From: Helicobacter hepaticus ATCC 51449
Lineage (GTDB): Bacteria > Campylobacterota > Campylobacteria > Campylobacterales > Helicobacteraceae
DNA length: 64,000 bases
Reading direction: 5' to 3'
Assembly (NCBI RefSeq): GCF_000007905.1
Contig: NC_004917.1
Span: 1,674,001-1,738,000, forward strand
In this document: one piece after another, positions 44,740 through 55,920 of the stretch
Layout of the letters: each line of letters opens with the position of its first letter
How positions within the stretch are numbered: position 1 is the first letter of the stretch
Position numbers and translations under genes: made by a program
Notes under the pieces: generated by a model
What the model saw: the letters and a program-made list of their open reading frames with translations, nothing else
The model's database searches: none
What the model was told of the DNA's origin: nothing

Positions 44740-46989
44740 ATGAAAGATTTAATCATTGTAGAATCGCCCGCCAAAGCAAGGACGATTAAAAATTTTTTAG
44801 GGAGTAAATATGAGGTTATAGCCTCTAAAGGTCATATCCGAGACTTGCCAAAATATACTTTTGGCATTGATATAAAGGATAAAACATTCCACCCACAATA
44901 CACTATCAGTAAAGACCATATGGAGATTGTTGAGAAAATTAAGGTTGCTAGCAAAAAAGCAAAGGTAACTTATATTGCAACAGATGAGGATAGAGAGGGG
45001 GAGGCTATCGGTTTTCATATTACTCAAGCTCTAAATCTCCCTTATGAAAAAATCCCACGCATTGTGTTTCACGAGATTACAAAAAATGCTATTACGCACT
45101 CATTGCAAAATCCGCGTCAAATTGATATGGCAAAGGTAAATGCTCAACAAGCACGGCGGTTGCTTGATAGGATTGTTGGTTTTAAACTTTCCGAACTTAT
45201 TTCTTCCAAGATTCAGCGTGGATTATCAGCAGGACGTGTGCAAAGTTCTGCGCTTAAGATTATTGTGGATAGGGAACGAGAGATACGCGCCTTTAAGCCG
45301 ACAATTTATTTTTTAATTAATGCAGTTTTTAATATGAAACCTAAGAGTAAGCAAAAAAACCAAGATAATGGTCAAAATAATATAGAAGCCGAACTCATCA
45401 CTTATGACAAAAAGCTTGAAAAGCTCTCTTTGCAAAATTTTGAGGCGGTAGAGGCGATGTTGGAGCATATCCAAAAGCAGCAATTTTTTATTAAAGAAAT
45501 TATCACAAAAAGTAAGAAAATATCAACACCTCCACCATTTATGACTTCTACATTACAACAAAGTGCCTCAAGTTTATTAGGATTTTCTCCCTCACGGACG
45601 ATGAGTATTGCACAACGACTTTATGAAGGTGTGGAAACGAATTTTGGAAGTATGGGGGTAATTACCTATATGAGGACAGATAGTCTTAATATTGCCAAAG
45701 AAGCGCAAAAAGCCGCAAGAGAAATGATTATAAAAACTTATGGCAAAGAATATGTTCCTGCTAAAACCAAAAATTACGCTACCAAATCCAAAGCTGCACA
45801 AGAAGCTCACGAAGCGATACGACCAACCAATCTTGATTTTACTCCAGAAATCGCAAAATCTTATCTTAAGCCAGAAGAGCATAAGCTTTATGCACTTATT
45901 TATTATCGTTTTTTGGCTTCACAAAGTCAAGATGCGCTTTTTGAGATACAAAATATTATTTTTACACCTCATAATCAAACACATTTGATTGAATTTAAAG
46001 CAAGTGGGCGCAAACTTGTTTATGATGGATTCTATAAGATTATGGGAAATGATGACAAAGATAAGCTTTTGCCCGAATGCAAAGAGGGCGAAGATGTGTT
46101 ATTAAATAATATAGAATCTGTTCAAAAATCCACCGAAGCTCCGTCGCGTTATTCTGAAGCAAGCATTATTAAAAGTATGGAATCACTTGGTATTGGTCGT
46201 CCCTCCACTTATGCACCAACTATTGCATTGCTTGTGGCACGAGAATATGTGAATATAGAAAAAAAGCAGCTTGTGCCGCAAGAAAGTGCATTTAAGGTGA
46301 TAGAAATGTTGGAATCTTATTTTGATGAGATTGTAGATACCCATTTTACCGCCGGATTAGAAGATAAGCTTGATGAAATCGCTCAAGCAAAAATGAATTG
46401 GGAATCTGTGCTGTGGGAGTTTTATCAGCCATTTATGCAAAAGATAGAATCTGGCAAAAAAGTGATTGTCTCACAAAAAGTTGCTATTCCTACAGGAGAG
46501 ATGTGTCCAAAATGTGGGAAAGAGCTTGTGCAACGCAAGAGCAAATATGGTGAATTTATCGCGTGTAGCGGTTATCCCAAATGTAAATATATTAAACCTA
46601 CACAACAAGATTCTCAATCGCAATCCCAAGAATATGGTGTATGTGAAAAATGTGGCGAACCTATGATAAAAAAGTTTGGTCGTAATGGTGAATTTATCGC
46701 GTGTAGCGGTTATCCCAAATGTAAAAATACAAAATCTCTCACAGACAAAGCACAGGCTCATAGTGTTGAAGGTGTGGTTTGTCCAGAATGCGAAGGAGAG
46801 ATTGTAAAAAGATTTAGCCGCAGGGGAGCGTTTTATGGCTGCAAGAACTATCCAAAATGCACTTTTATCTCAAAATTTGAGCCTATCAAAGAGAAATGTC
46901 CGCAATGTGGCGGAATAAGCGTAGAGCGTGAATATCGCAAAAAACAAGTGCGCGAATGTCTCAAATGCAAGCATAGAATAGAAATATAA
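44740..46989 (+). CDS. topA: DNA topoisomerase I
   Basis: 749 residues. Toprim domain (DLIIVESPAKARTIKNFLG; DEDREGEAI), active-site tyrosine in GVITYMRTDSLNI, and a C-terminal tail with four Cys4 zinc fingers (CPKC, CEKC, CPEC and CPQC starts, residues about 588-749). It relaxes negative supercoils. Two of the fingers are encoded by an exact 41-base repeat (46547-46587 and 46685-46725) spaced 138 bases apart. Confidence 0.97.
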   Translation: MKDLIIVESPAKARTIKNFLGSKYEVIASKGHIRDLPKYTFGIDIKDKTFHPQYTISKDHMEIVEKIKVASKKAKVTYIATDEDREGEAIGFHITQALNLPYEKIPRIVFHEITKNAITHSLQNPRQIDMAKVNAQQARRLLDRIVGFKLSELISSKIQRGLSAGRVQSSALKIIVDREREIRAFKPTIYFLINAVFNMKPKSKQKNQDNGQNNIEAELITYDKKLEKLSLQNFEAVEAMLEHIQKQQFFIKEIITKSKKISTPPPFMTSTLQQSASSLLGFSPSRTMSIAQRLYEGVETNFGSMGVITYMRTDSLNIAKEAQKAAREMIIKTYGKEYVPAKTKNYATKSKAAQEAHEAIRPTNLDFTPEIAKSYLKPEEHKLYALIYYRFLASQSQDALFEIQNIIFTPHNQTHLIEFKASGRKLVYDGFYKIMGNDDKDKLLPECKEGEDVLLNNIESVQKSTEAPSRYSEASIIKSMESLGIGRPSTYAPTIALLVAREYVNIEKKQLVPQESAFKVIEMLESYFDEIVDTHFTAGLEDKLDEIAQAKMNWESVLWEFYQPFMQKIESGKKVIVSQKVAIPTGEMCPKCGKELVQRKSKYGEFIACSGYPKCKYIKPTQQDSQSQSQEYGVCEKCGEPMIKKFGRNGEFIACSGYPKCKNTKSLTDKAQAHSVEGVVCPECEGEIVKRFSRRGAFYGCKNYPKCTFISKFEPIKEKCPQCGGISVEREYRKKQVRECLKCKHRIEI

Positions 46990-47045
46990 AAATTATCAAA
47001 TAATGTTACTTTTTCTCTAAAAAAATAGATAAACCTCAAAAAACC

Positions 47046-47063
47046 TTTTGCTTTTAAGCAAAA
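47046..47063. repeat. Inverted repeat upstream of the G15 tract
   Basis: TTTTGCTT-TT-AAGCAAAA, an 8-base perfect stem. It sits where a -35 or regulator site of the following OMP promoter would be, two bases before the poly-G. It may instead end topA transcription, though no T run follows on the + strand. Confidence 0.5.
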
Positions 47064-47065
47064 TC

Positions 47066-47086
47066 GGGGGGGGGGGGGGGTAGAAT
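47066..47086 (+). promoter_or_regulatory. Promoter with G15 tract directly before TAGAAT
   Basis: Fifteen G (47066-47080) lie directly before a -10 box TAGAAT (47081-47086). The OMP start codon is 59 bases downstream. The tract would set the distance between the -10 and any upstream element (the inverted repeat ending at 47063). No coding sequence overlaps it. Confidence 0.65.
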
Positions 47087-47144
47087 AGCGCTTATGCATT
47101 TGTAAAATAAAAATGCAAATTTAATCAATAAGGGTGGTTTGACA

Positions 47145-47777
47145 ATGAAAACAAAAAAATTGTTTGCAAGGTTGGCTGTAATTTTATTTTTTGTGGCTTC
47201 GCCGCTTGTGGCTGAAGAGAGTGGTGTGTTTGGAGGTAATGCCGTAGGTTATGGAACTCCTCATATTAAAATTTTAAATGCTAGTGGAGACACTATTAGT
47301 AAGAAAGATTATAATGGCATAACCTTTGCATTTATTGCTGGTTATAAGCAATTCTTTACTCCTAACTTTGGATTGCGCTACTATATAAATGTAAATACAA
47401 TTGGAAAAGATGTGGGTCAAAAATTTAGAGGAACTCTAATGGATTATGGAGTAAATATTGATATGCTCTATAATTTTATCGCTCGCCCTAATGCAAACCT
47501 TGGTTTTTTCTTAGGAGCTGGAGCAGGTGCAAATACTTGGGGTAAAGATATTGGTAAGGATATTGCAGATTCAAAAAATGTTAAAAAAACTGCTTTTAGT
47601 GCAGGTTTAAATTTTGGTTTGCGTAGTGTGTTTGCTAAGCATTATGGGCTAGAAATTGCTGCTCGCGTGCCATTTACAAAAACTACTATTTTTGATGGAG
47701 ACAATGGGGGCCAAAAGATAAAAATGACAGGTTCATATGATTATAATGTTGAGCTGCGTTATATTTTTAATTTCTAA
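47145..47777 (+). CDS. Outer membrane beta-barrel protein
   Basis: 210 residues. Signal peptide MKTKKLFARLAVILFFVASPLVAEES, then GVFGGNAVGYGTP and strands ending VELRYIFNF, the aromatic C-terminus of Helicobacter small OMPs. I use ATG 47145; a TTG two codons upstream also fits. Site AAGGGTGG is upstream. Transcription likely comes from the promoter with the G15 tract. Confidence 0.82.
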   Translation: MKTKKLFARLAVILFFVASPLVAEESGVFGGNAVGYGTPHIKILNASGDTISKKDYNGITFAFIAGYKQFFTPNFGLRYYINVNTIGKDVGQKFRGTLMDYGVNIDMLYNFIARPNANLGFFLGAGAGANTWGKDIGKDIADSKNVKKTAFSAGLNFGLRSVFAKHYGLEIAARVPFTKTTIFDGDNGGQKIKMTGSYDYNVELRYIFNF

Positions 47778-47795
47778 AATCTTTTAGATTCACGA

Positions 47796-47819
47796 TTGCA
47801 GTAAATATATTTACTGCAA
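47796..47819. repeat. Perfect 24-base palindrome after the OMP gene
   Basis: TTGCAGTAAATATATTTACTGCAA reads the same on both strands. It lies 19 bases past the OMP stop, in a 174-base gap without a gene, and could be a terminator hairpin (no T run follows) or a protein-binding site. A smaller repeat CTAAAATCTTTTAG overlaps the OMP stop (47774-47787). Confidence 0.7.
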
Positions 47820-47951
47820 AACTCAAATTTAAGAATCTCCTTAATTGCTCGTCCAATCAATGCTGTGATGTCGTGCTCAAAAAGTGGTGTGTGCGTTATG
47901 AAAAAACGATGCCATTACAAAGACACAAGCAAAAATTACATATTTCATCAA

Positions 47952-48263
47952 TTAGGATAAGATTTTCACTGCAGTCCCATATACAAGCACTTCTGAAGTA
48001 TTAGACATAAGCGATGAAGTGACATAAGAAATACCAATAATGCCATTTGCTCCAAGAGCGTGGGCTTCTTCTATCATACGATCGGTAGCGATATTTCGCG
48101 CGTCATTAAGCATTTCGGTATAGCCTTTAATTTCTCCACCAACAATACCTTTAAGCCCTGCCATAATATCACGTCCTATGTGTTTTGATTGCACCATTGA
48201 GCCTTTGACAAGCCCTAAGACTTCATAACTTTGTGGTATATAAGCAACACTATAAAGTTTCAT
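47952..48263 (-). CDS. UPF0145 (YbjQ) family protein
   Basis: 103 residues of the YbjQ/UPF0145 family: GEIKGYTEMLNDARNIATDRMIEEAHALGANGIIGISY is its signature. Members are pentameric or decameric small proteins of unknown function once called heavy-metal binding. It begins 9 bases after aspS on the same strand. Confidence 0.9.
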   Translation of the reverse strand: MKLYSVAYIPQSYEVLGLVKGSMVQSKHIGRDIMAGLKGIVGGEIKGYTEMLNDARNIATDRMIEEAHALGANGIIGISYVTSSLMSNTSEVLVYGTAVKILS

Positions 48264-48272
48264 ATTGCCTCC

Positions 48273-50018
48273 TTATTTTAGTTCATTTTTTACGCGGATA
48301 TGAAGTTCTTTAAGCTGTTCATCATTAACTTTGCTTGGGGCAAGAGTAAGCGGGCAAGTTGCTCTTTGTGTCTTAGGAAAGGCAATGACATCACGGATAC
48401 TTTGAGATTTACTTAAAAGCATAATCAATCTATCAAATCCAATAGCAATTCCTCCGTGTGGAGGTGCACCAAAGCTTAATGCTTCAAGTAAAAAGCCAAA
48501 TTTATCCTCTGCTTCTTGTGTGCTAATGCCAAGTAATTCAAACACACGCTTTTGTATAGAATCTTTATGGATTCTAATGCTTCCCCCACCAAGTTCAATG
48601 CCATTGAGCACCACATCATAAGCCACAGAGGTAATCTCCTCAATATCTTCTTTATCCAAATCATTTGGCATTGTAAAAGGGTGATGTAGGGCTTTTGTTT
48701 TACCCTCATCTTTTTCAAACATAGGAAAATCCACCACCCATAAGAATTTATATTCATTTTCATTAATAAGCTTCATATCTTCAGCAACTTTAAGACGCAA
48801 CCTTCCCATATAATCCCATACTATTTTTTTAGCTCCTGCGCCAAAGAAAATAATATCTCCAACCTCTGCTTTTACGCGCGATACAAGCTCATTGAGTGCA
48901 GATTCAGAGATAAATTTTACTAAAGGACCTTTGAGTTCATTTTCTTTTATTTGAATATAGGCTAGCCCTTTTGCACCAAACTTACGCACGAAATCTTCTG
49001 CTTCACCTAGAGTCTTGCGTGAAAAAAATGTATCTCCACCTTTGACACATAGAGCTTTAATGCGATTGTTTTTAGAATCTTGTGCGATATTTTTAAAAAT
49101 TGCATTGCTTGAATCTACAAATAAATCTCCCACTTCTACAAGCGGCATACAAAAGCGTAAATCGGGCTTGTCGCTTCCATAAGATTCCATAGCTTGTGCA
49201 TAAGGTAGACGCATAAAAGGTATTTCAATCTCCGTGCCACACGCACTAAAAATATCTTTAAGTAGATTCTCTGCTACACTAATAATATCCTCTTGCTCAC
49301 AAAAACTCATTTCAATGTCAATTTGCGTAAATTCTGGCTGCCTATCAGCACGCAAATCTTCATCGCGAAAGCATTTAGCGATTTGAAAATATTTATCAAA
49401 TCCGCTCATCATAAGGAGTTGTTTAAAAAGCTGTGGGCTTTGGGGCAGGGCATAAAACTCACCTTGATGCACACGTGAGGGCACAAGATAATCCCTTGCC
49501 CCTTCAGGTGTGGCTTTTGTAAGTATAGGCGTTTCTACTTCTAAAAAGCCCATTTTTTGCAAACTATTACGTGTAGCAATAGCTGCATCAGAGCGGATTT
49601 TGAATATATTATATGCTTTAGGAGAGCGCAAATCCAAATAACGATATTTAAGTCGTAACTCCTCATTTACGCTTTCATCACCAATGGCAATGGGAGGTGT
49701 GGGCGATTTATTTTCAATAATAAGTGAGTTTAGCACAATTTCTATCATACCTGTTTTAAGTTTAGGATTCTCTAGTCCTGCACCTCTTGCCCTTACTTTA
49801 CCTTTTGCAACGAGTACATATTCATCGCGCACACTTGAAGCGATAGCGTGAGCTTGAGTGCTTGGGTCGCATACAAGTTGGACAATACCACTTTTATCGC
49901 GCAAATCAATAAAAACTACACCTCCGTGGTCTCTGTAAGTATTGCACCAGCCGCAAACTTGCACTTCTGTGCCAATATGCTCCTCTCCTAATTCCGCACA
50001 TAAATGAGTTCTTAACAT
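48273..50018 (-). CDS. aspS: Aspartyl-tRNA synthetase
   Basis: 581 residues. N-terminal OB anticodon-binding domain ([23 protein letters not shown]), class II motifs ([60 protein letters not shown]) and the bacterial GAD insertion. Helicobacter lacks AsnRS, so this enzyme probably also charges tRNA-Asn with Asp for later amidation; that is family knowledge, not visible here. Confidence 0.97.
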   Translation of the reverse strand: MLRTHLCAELGEEHIGTEVQVCGWCNTYRDHGGVVFIDLRDKSGIVQLVCDPSTQAHAIASSVRDEYVLVAKGKVRARGAGLENPKLKTGMIEIVLNSLIIENKSPTPPIAIGDESVNEELRLKYRYLDLRSPKAYNIFKIRSDAAIATRNSLQKMGFLEVETPILTKATPEGARDYLVPSRVHQGEFYALPQSPQLFKQLLMMSGFDKYFQIAKCFRDEDLRADRQPEFTQIDIEMSFCEQEDIISVAENLLKDIFSACGTEIEIPFMRLPYAQAMESYGSDKPDLRFCMPLVEVGDLFVDSSNAIFKNIAQDSKNNRIKALCVKGGDTFFSRKTLGEAEDFVRKFGAKGLAYIQIKENELKGPLVKFISESALNELVSRVKAEVGDIIFFGAGAKKIVWDYMGRLRLKVAEDMKLINENEYKFLWVVDFPMFEKDEGKTKALHHPFTMPNDLDKEDIEEITSVAYDVVLNGIELGGGSIRIHKDSIQKRVFELLGISTQEAEDKFGFLLEALSFGAPPHGGIAIGFDRLIMLLSKSQSIRDVIAFPKTQRATCPLTLAPSKVNDEQLKELHIRVKNELK

Positions 50019-50066
50019 TGCTAGCCTTTTAGAGTAAAATAAACATATTCATATTCATATAGAGAA

Positions 50067-51035
50067 TTAAAAATTCATTTCTTCAAGTATCTGGCGTAAA
50101 GATTGTTCAATTTCAGTAGGATTTGATTTACTAATAAATCCATCAGCTTTCAGTCGTTCTGCCATTTGGTAATTACTATCGCTACTCATTGATGAGTTAA
50201 TAATAACGGGAATATGACAAGTTGCAGGTGTTTCTTTAATACGTTTAAGCACTTCAAAGCCTGAAACAACAGGCATTTCTAAATCTGTGATAATCACCCC
50301 AATATTTGCGGCTACACCTGGATTATGGAGATAATCAAGTAATGCCTTGCCATTAGGGAAAGTAAAATACTTAAGACCGAGTTTTTCTATGATTTGTTGT
50401 AATGATTTGGCTGCTGGTTTAGAATCTTCAGCAAGAAGCACAATTTTATCACTTTCAATATTTTTTATATCATTGAGTTCAAGTTCATTTGCAGCGTTTC
50501 CACCCGGGAAAGCCTCTGTGAGCATACGTTCTACATCAAGAATTTGAATCACTGAACCATCATCGTATTTTGTCGTAGCAGTGATTTTTGATTCGCCATC
50601 TACACCATATTCTGGTCCAACGCTCACGTCATTCCAATTTTTATGGATAATGCGCTTTACACCCATAATTTTAAGCCCAACGGTATGATTAGAAAAGCTA
50701 CATATAATCACGAGATTCTTATCTGTATTGAGTGAATATTCTCGCAAATCTCTATTAGGGCATTCCTTGCTATAATAGAGCCAACGTCTCATATCTACAA
50801 GAGGAATTGTTTCATCACGCACCGTAAGATAACCCAATACAATACCACTATTGTCTCCCGCAGTTTCAGTAAGGTCATCATTATAGTATATAATTTCACG
50901 TATTTTAAATACATTCATTGCATAAAGCTGATTTGAGCCATCACTTTCTTCTTCAAGTGTAAAGCATAAAAACTGCACTTCATTATTAAGATGCAAAGAA
51001 GTTGTTTTATCAATCAAAGATTGCTTTTGTGTCAA
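50067..51035 (-). CDS. cheV: Chemotaxis coupling protein CheV
   Basis: 322 residues: N-terminal CheW-like domain (about 15-180) and C-terminal receiver domain (about 195-322) with phospho-acceptor Asp in VIITDLEMPVVSGFEVL, the acidic pair in LLAEDSKPA and Lys in GFISKSNPTE. It links receptors with CheA. The order ligA-cheV-aspS is that of the H. pylori CheV3 locus. Confidence 0.94.
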   Translation of the reverse strand: MTQKQSLIDKTTSLHLNNEVQFLCFTLEEESDGSNQLYAMNVFKIREIIYYNDDLTETAGDNSGIVLGYLTVRDETIPLVDMRRWLYYSKECPNRDLREYSLNTDKNLVIICSFSNHTVGLKIMGVKRIIHKNWNDVSVGPEYGVDGESKITATTKYDDGSVIQILDVERMLTEAFPGGNAANELELNDIKNIESDKIVLLAEDSKPAAKSLQQIIEKLGLKYFTFPNGKALLDYLHNPGVAANIGVIITDLEMPVVSGFEVLKRIKETPATCHIPVIINSSMSSDSNYQMAERLKADGFISKSNPTEIEQSLRQILEEMNF

Positions 51036-51085
51036 AGTCAGCCTCCAAAATAAGAAGAAATACAGAAATGTCGCTTAAATAATGG

Positions 51086-51100
51086 TATGATTCTATCATA
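51086..51100. promoter_or_regulatory. Overlapping divergent -10 boxes between cheV and ligA
   Basis: TATGATTCTATCATA contains TATGAT on both strands. It lies about 50 bases from each start codon (cheV 51035, ligA 51150), so a shared promoter zone is likely. Confidence 0.5.
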
Positions 51101-51143
51101 AAATACATAATATAAGCACTTAAACTTCAAATTTTAAAGGTAA

Positions 51144-53102
<1,959 letters not shown>

Positions 53103-53108
53103 AAGAAT

Positions 53109-53717
53109 TTATAGTTCTAGTAATGATACAGGCACTTTCAATACACTTTTTTTAATAGCATAAGTGTAAGGTGTAGGCACATCAGGTGTGAGTTCTAAAC
53201 CTCCAGCGTGAGTATCATCTGGGAAAAAAATTGCTAAATCCCCACTACTTAAAAGCAAACTAGTGCGATAGGGTGTATTTAAAGATTCATTAATGGGTAA
53301 AGTATATTTTAAAGTGCTATATTCTCTATGAGAATCTCTTAAAAGGTTGTTATAGACTATTAAATCCTTGCTTTCATCATAAGGTATGTGTATATCAAAT
53401 GTGCTTTTATCGCCAATTAACATATATTCGTAGCCTTCTACTACAAGCTGGAAATCAATAAATACACGATGGGACTCAAAAAAGGCATTGCGCATTGGTT
53501 TGAGATGATAAGATTGTTCAATAGCACGCACACCTTGCGTAAGGGGATAGCTTATCTCATAACGCTCCTTAAGTGGAGGAATCTTAAGAGAGCATATTCT
53601 TTTGTGTATATCGTGTGTGGGATTTAAAGCGTTGTTCATATATTCTTGTATGTCTTTAAGCACAGGGTAGGCTTTAAAAAACCAATCTAAATGCGCAAGT
53701 TTGCCGATGATTGCCAT
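53109..53717 (-). CDS. YhcH/YjgK/YiaL (DUF386) family protein
   Basis: 202 residues of the cupin-like DUF386 family (QLVVEGYEYMLIG and FFPDDTHAGGLE are diagnostic; the histidine binds metal in solved members). Family members are linked to sialic acid or biofilm functions, but no sugar pathway is next to it. Convergent with ligA, 6 bases between stops. Confidence 0.85.
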   Translation of the reverse strand: MAIIGKLAHLDWFFKAYPVLKDIQEYMNNALNPTHDIHKRICSLKIPPLKERYEISYPLTQGVRAIEQSYHLKPMRNAFFESHRVFIDFQLVVEGYEYMLIGDKSTFDIHIPYDESKDLIVYNNLLRDSHREYSTLKYTLPINESLNTPYRTSLLLSSGDLAIFFPDDTHAGGLELTPDVPTPYTYAIKKSVLKVPVSLLEL

Positions 53718-53734
53718 TTTTTATTCCTTATATT

Positions 53735-54913
53735 TTATTTGAGATTCTCTATTTTAGCATTCTTTATAAAGAGTTGCAAAAATTCTACAAAAATATCGTG
53801 CAGCGCAAGTATATCACTTATTGATACGCGTTCATTTATAGCGTGGATTCTATCATTTGGCACACCTATTTCCACTACATTTACACCATAAGATGCAAAG
53901 AATCTTGCATCACTTGTCCCTCCACTTGTGCTTAGTTGTGGTGTGATGCCAAGAGTGCGCTCAATGATGGCGCAAAGTGATTTGACAATTTCACTATCAT
54001 CTGCTGTAATAAATGGAAGCGAATTAGTTTTAAGCGTGAGTTCATAGGGTAGGGAGCCAAGAATTGAGGTAATATAAGAGCGAATAGAATCTTCATTGCT
54101 TAAAGGTGAGTTACGCACATTAAACATTATTTTGAGATTCTGTGGTGTTACATTTACAACTTCCATACCGCTTCGAATATCGGTAATTACAAGTTTGCTC
54201 GGCGCAAAATGAGAATCCCCATTATCTAATTCTATGCCTGCTAATGCACCAAGCTTGCTCCCTAATAGTTCTATGGGATTGATGCACTTTTGTGGATAGG
54301 CAACGTGTCCTTGTTTGCCTTCAATGATGAGTGTGCCATTGATTGAGCCACGTCTACCGATTTTAAGCATATCGCCTGTGTGATTTATGCTTGTAGGTTC
54401 TGCGACAATGCAGCTATGAGGAAGCAAATCGCGTTTTTTAAGCTCTTCAAGCATAAACTTTGTGCCATAGATTCCCTCTCCTTCTTCATCACTTGTAAGA
54501 AGGATTGAGAGCATAATGGGTAATGAAGAAGTATTATGGGATTCTAAAATATTACAAACGGCACATATAAAGGCACTTATGCCTCCTTTCATATCTTGCG
54601 TGCCTCGTCCATAGATATACTTTTCATCTTGTGTCCCACAAAATGGTTCAAACTCCCAACCCTCTCCCGTTGGCACAACATCAATATGTCCTGCAAAACA
54701 AAAATGATGCAGATTTGATTTGTCTGCACCTTTAGGTGCAATAAGATAAAAGAGATTTTTTACCCCCTCTTTTTCTTGCTCAATGATGAATGTATCAATA
54801 TGTTCCTTTTGTATGAGAGAATTTAATTTATTAAGGATAATCTCATAAATACCGCATTCTTGAGGTGTGATACTTGGACGCTTGATGAGCTCTTGTAAAA
54901 GTGAAAGAGGCAT
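53735..54913 (-). CDS. dapE: Succinyl-diaminopimelate desuccinylase
   Basis: About 392 residues, M20 metallopeptidase family. It removes succinate from N-succinyl-LL-diaminopimelate on the way to lysine and murein DAP. Metal ligands: AGHIDVVPTGEGWEFEPF, GRGTQDMKGG, TSDEEGEGI, EPTSIN. I start at 54913 (MPLSLLQEL) because AAAAGGACTAAT precedes it; a frame extension to 54964 has no site. Confidence 0.95.
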   Translation of the reverse strand: MPLSLLQELIKRPSITPQECGIYEIILNKLNSLIQKEHIDTFIIEQEKEGVKNLFYLIAPKGADKSNLHHFCFAGHIDVVPTGEGWEFEPFCGTQDEKYIYGRGTQDMKGGISAFICAVCNILESHNTSSLPIMLSILLTSDEEGEGIYGTKFMLEELKKRDLLPHSCIVAEPTSINHTGDMLKIGRRGSINGTLIIEGKQGHVAYPQKCINPIELLGSKLGALAGIELDNGDSHFAPSKLVITDIRSGMEVVNVTPQNLKIMFNVRNSPLSNEDSIRSYITSILGSLPYELTLKTNSLPFITADDSEIVKSLCAIIERTLGITPQLSTSGGTSDARFFASYGVNVVEIGVPNDRIHAINERVSISDILALHDIFVEFLQLFIKNAKIENLK

Positions 54914-54914
54914 A

Positions 54915-55301
54915 TTAGTCCTTTTTAAATTTAAGATAAGAGAGTGCTTTTGTAGCAAAGGCACTAAAGTGTGGAAAATTCATTGAAAATTTTGTGCGAT
55001 AAGGTGCATAGGTATAAAGGGGTTTAATGCTTTGAATAATATCAGCTTTTTCATCACTCCAAGGTAAGTTATTTAAAATGCGCATTATGCGTTTAAGCAA
55101 GGTGCGAATACAGCGGTAATAAAAAGCATAGGTTTCATTAGTTTGTGCTATTTCTCCGCTTTTATCAGTGCTGCCATCATTAATGAGTATAATTTCAAAA
55201 TCTTTATAACTTTGTTCTAAGAGCGAATCTAGGCATTCTTTAAGATAGGATTGCACATTATAAATGGGCACAATAATAGAAAAAAGAGGCGCATCATTCA
55301 T
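54915..55301 (-). pseudogene. GT2 glycosyltransferase remnant with an internal deletion
   Basis: 128 residues. The first 50 are a typical GT2 start (FSIIVPIYNVQSYLKECLDSLLEQSYKDFEIILINDGSTDKSG). After SGEIAQ the sequence leaves the GT2 pattern: DxD, acceptor and C-terminal catalytic parts are missing, and the tail is a short basic segment (IRTLLKRIMRILNNLPW) as found at the end of such enzymes. An in-frame deletion that joins both ends of a longer gene explains this. It begins with ATG after AAGGAGAGAGTG and overlaps the next gene by 8 bases, so it is probably still translated. Confidence 0.7.
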
Positions 55302-55920
55302 CACTCTCTCCTTGAATTGATGGTTTTTGTTTATCTTTGGAACCTGGATTTAGCGTAATGGGCGTAGAGCATAATTTATATATACGTCCTACACGTCCGA
55401 TAAAAGTGGGCATAAAGTTCAAGTCTTCACTATATAGTTCATCGGCGATATAAAAAGAATCAACTTCTAAAAGCACACTTTTATTTTCGCCAAGCTCTAG
55501 CACATCGTATAAATTACACATAAAGGCGACTTTAATGCCTTGAGGCACGGGAGGAAATCCTGATTGAAGCAACTCAAGTGGAATATCAAATTTATTTGCC
55601 TCACTTACATTATATGCAAGTTCTGTGCTCGTATCGTGTAAAGCTTGGAGATGAGAGTGTTCGCACATACTAATGGTAGCCTTACACGTGTTAATAATAT
55701 TTTTATAAGTATCTTTATGGCTGCCATCACTTTTTTGCATAATACAAAGAGAGAAAATAGGTGGATTAACACTAATAGGCGCAAAAAAACTAAAAGGCGC
55801 AAGATTTATTCCACCATTTGGAAAAATAGTGCTTACCCACGCTATAGGGCGAGGTGTAATTGTATTACTTAGAATTTTATAAGCTTGTAATGGCGTAGAA
55901 TCGCAAGATTTAAGTATCAT
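55294..55920 (-). CDS. Flavin reductase-like FMN-binding protein
   Basis: 208 residues, split-barrel flavin reductase family: TPRPIAWVSTIFPNGGINLAPFSFFAPISVNPPIFSLCI is the family FMN-binding block. Role unknown; possibly a flavin or nitro-compound reductase. It overlaps the waaF stop by 4 bases, so it is probably co-transcribed. Confidence 0.87.
   Translation of the reverse strand: MILKSCDSTPLQAYKILSNTITPRPIAWVSTIFPNGGINLAPFSFFAPISVNPPIFSLCIMQKSDGSHKDTYKNIINTCKATISMCEHSHLQALHDTSTELAYNVSEANKFDIPLELLQSGFPPVPQGIKVAFMCNLYDVLELGENKSVLLEVDSFYIADELYSEDLNFMPTFIGRVGRIYKLCSTPITLNPGSKDKQKPSIQGESDE

Noticed and set aside
47782-47910. Minus-strand open stretch of about 43 codons between the OMP gene and UPF0145
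   Set aside because: No start codon or ribosome site, and no recognisable domain; its translation could be a gene fragment but support is lacking.
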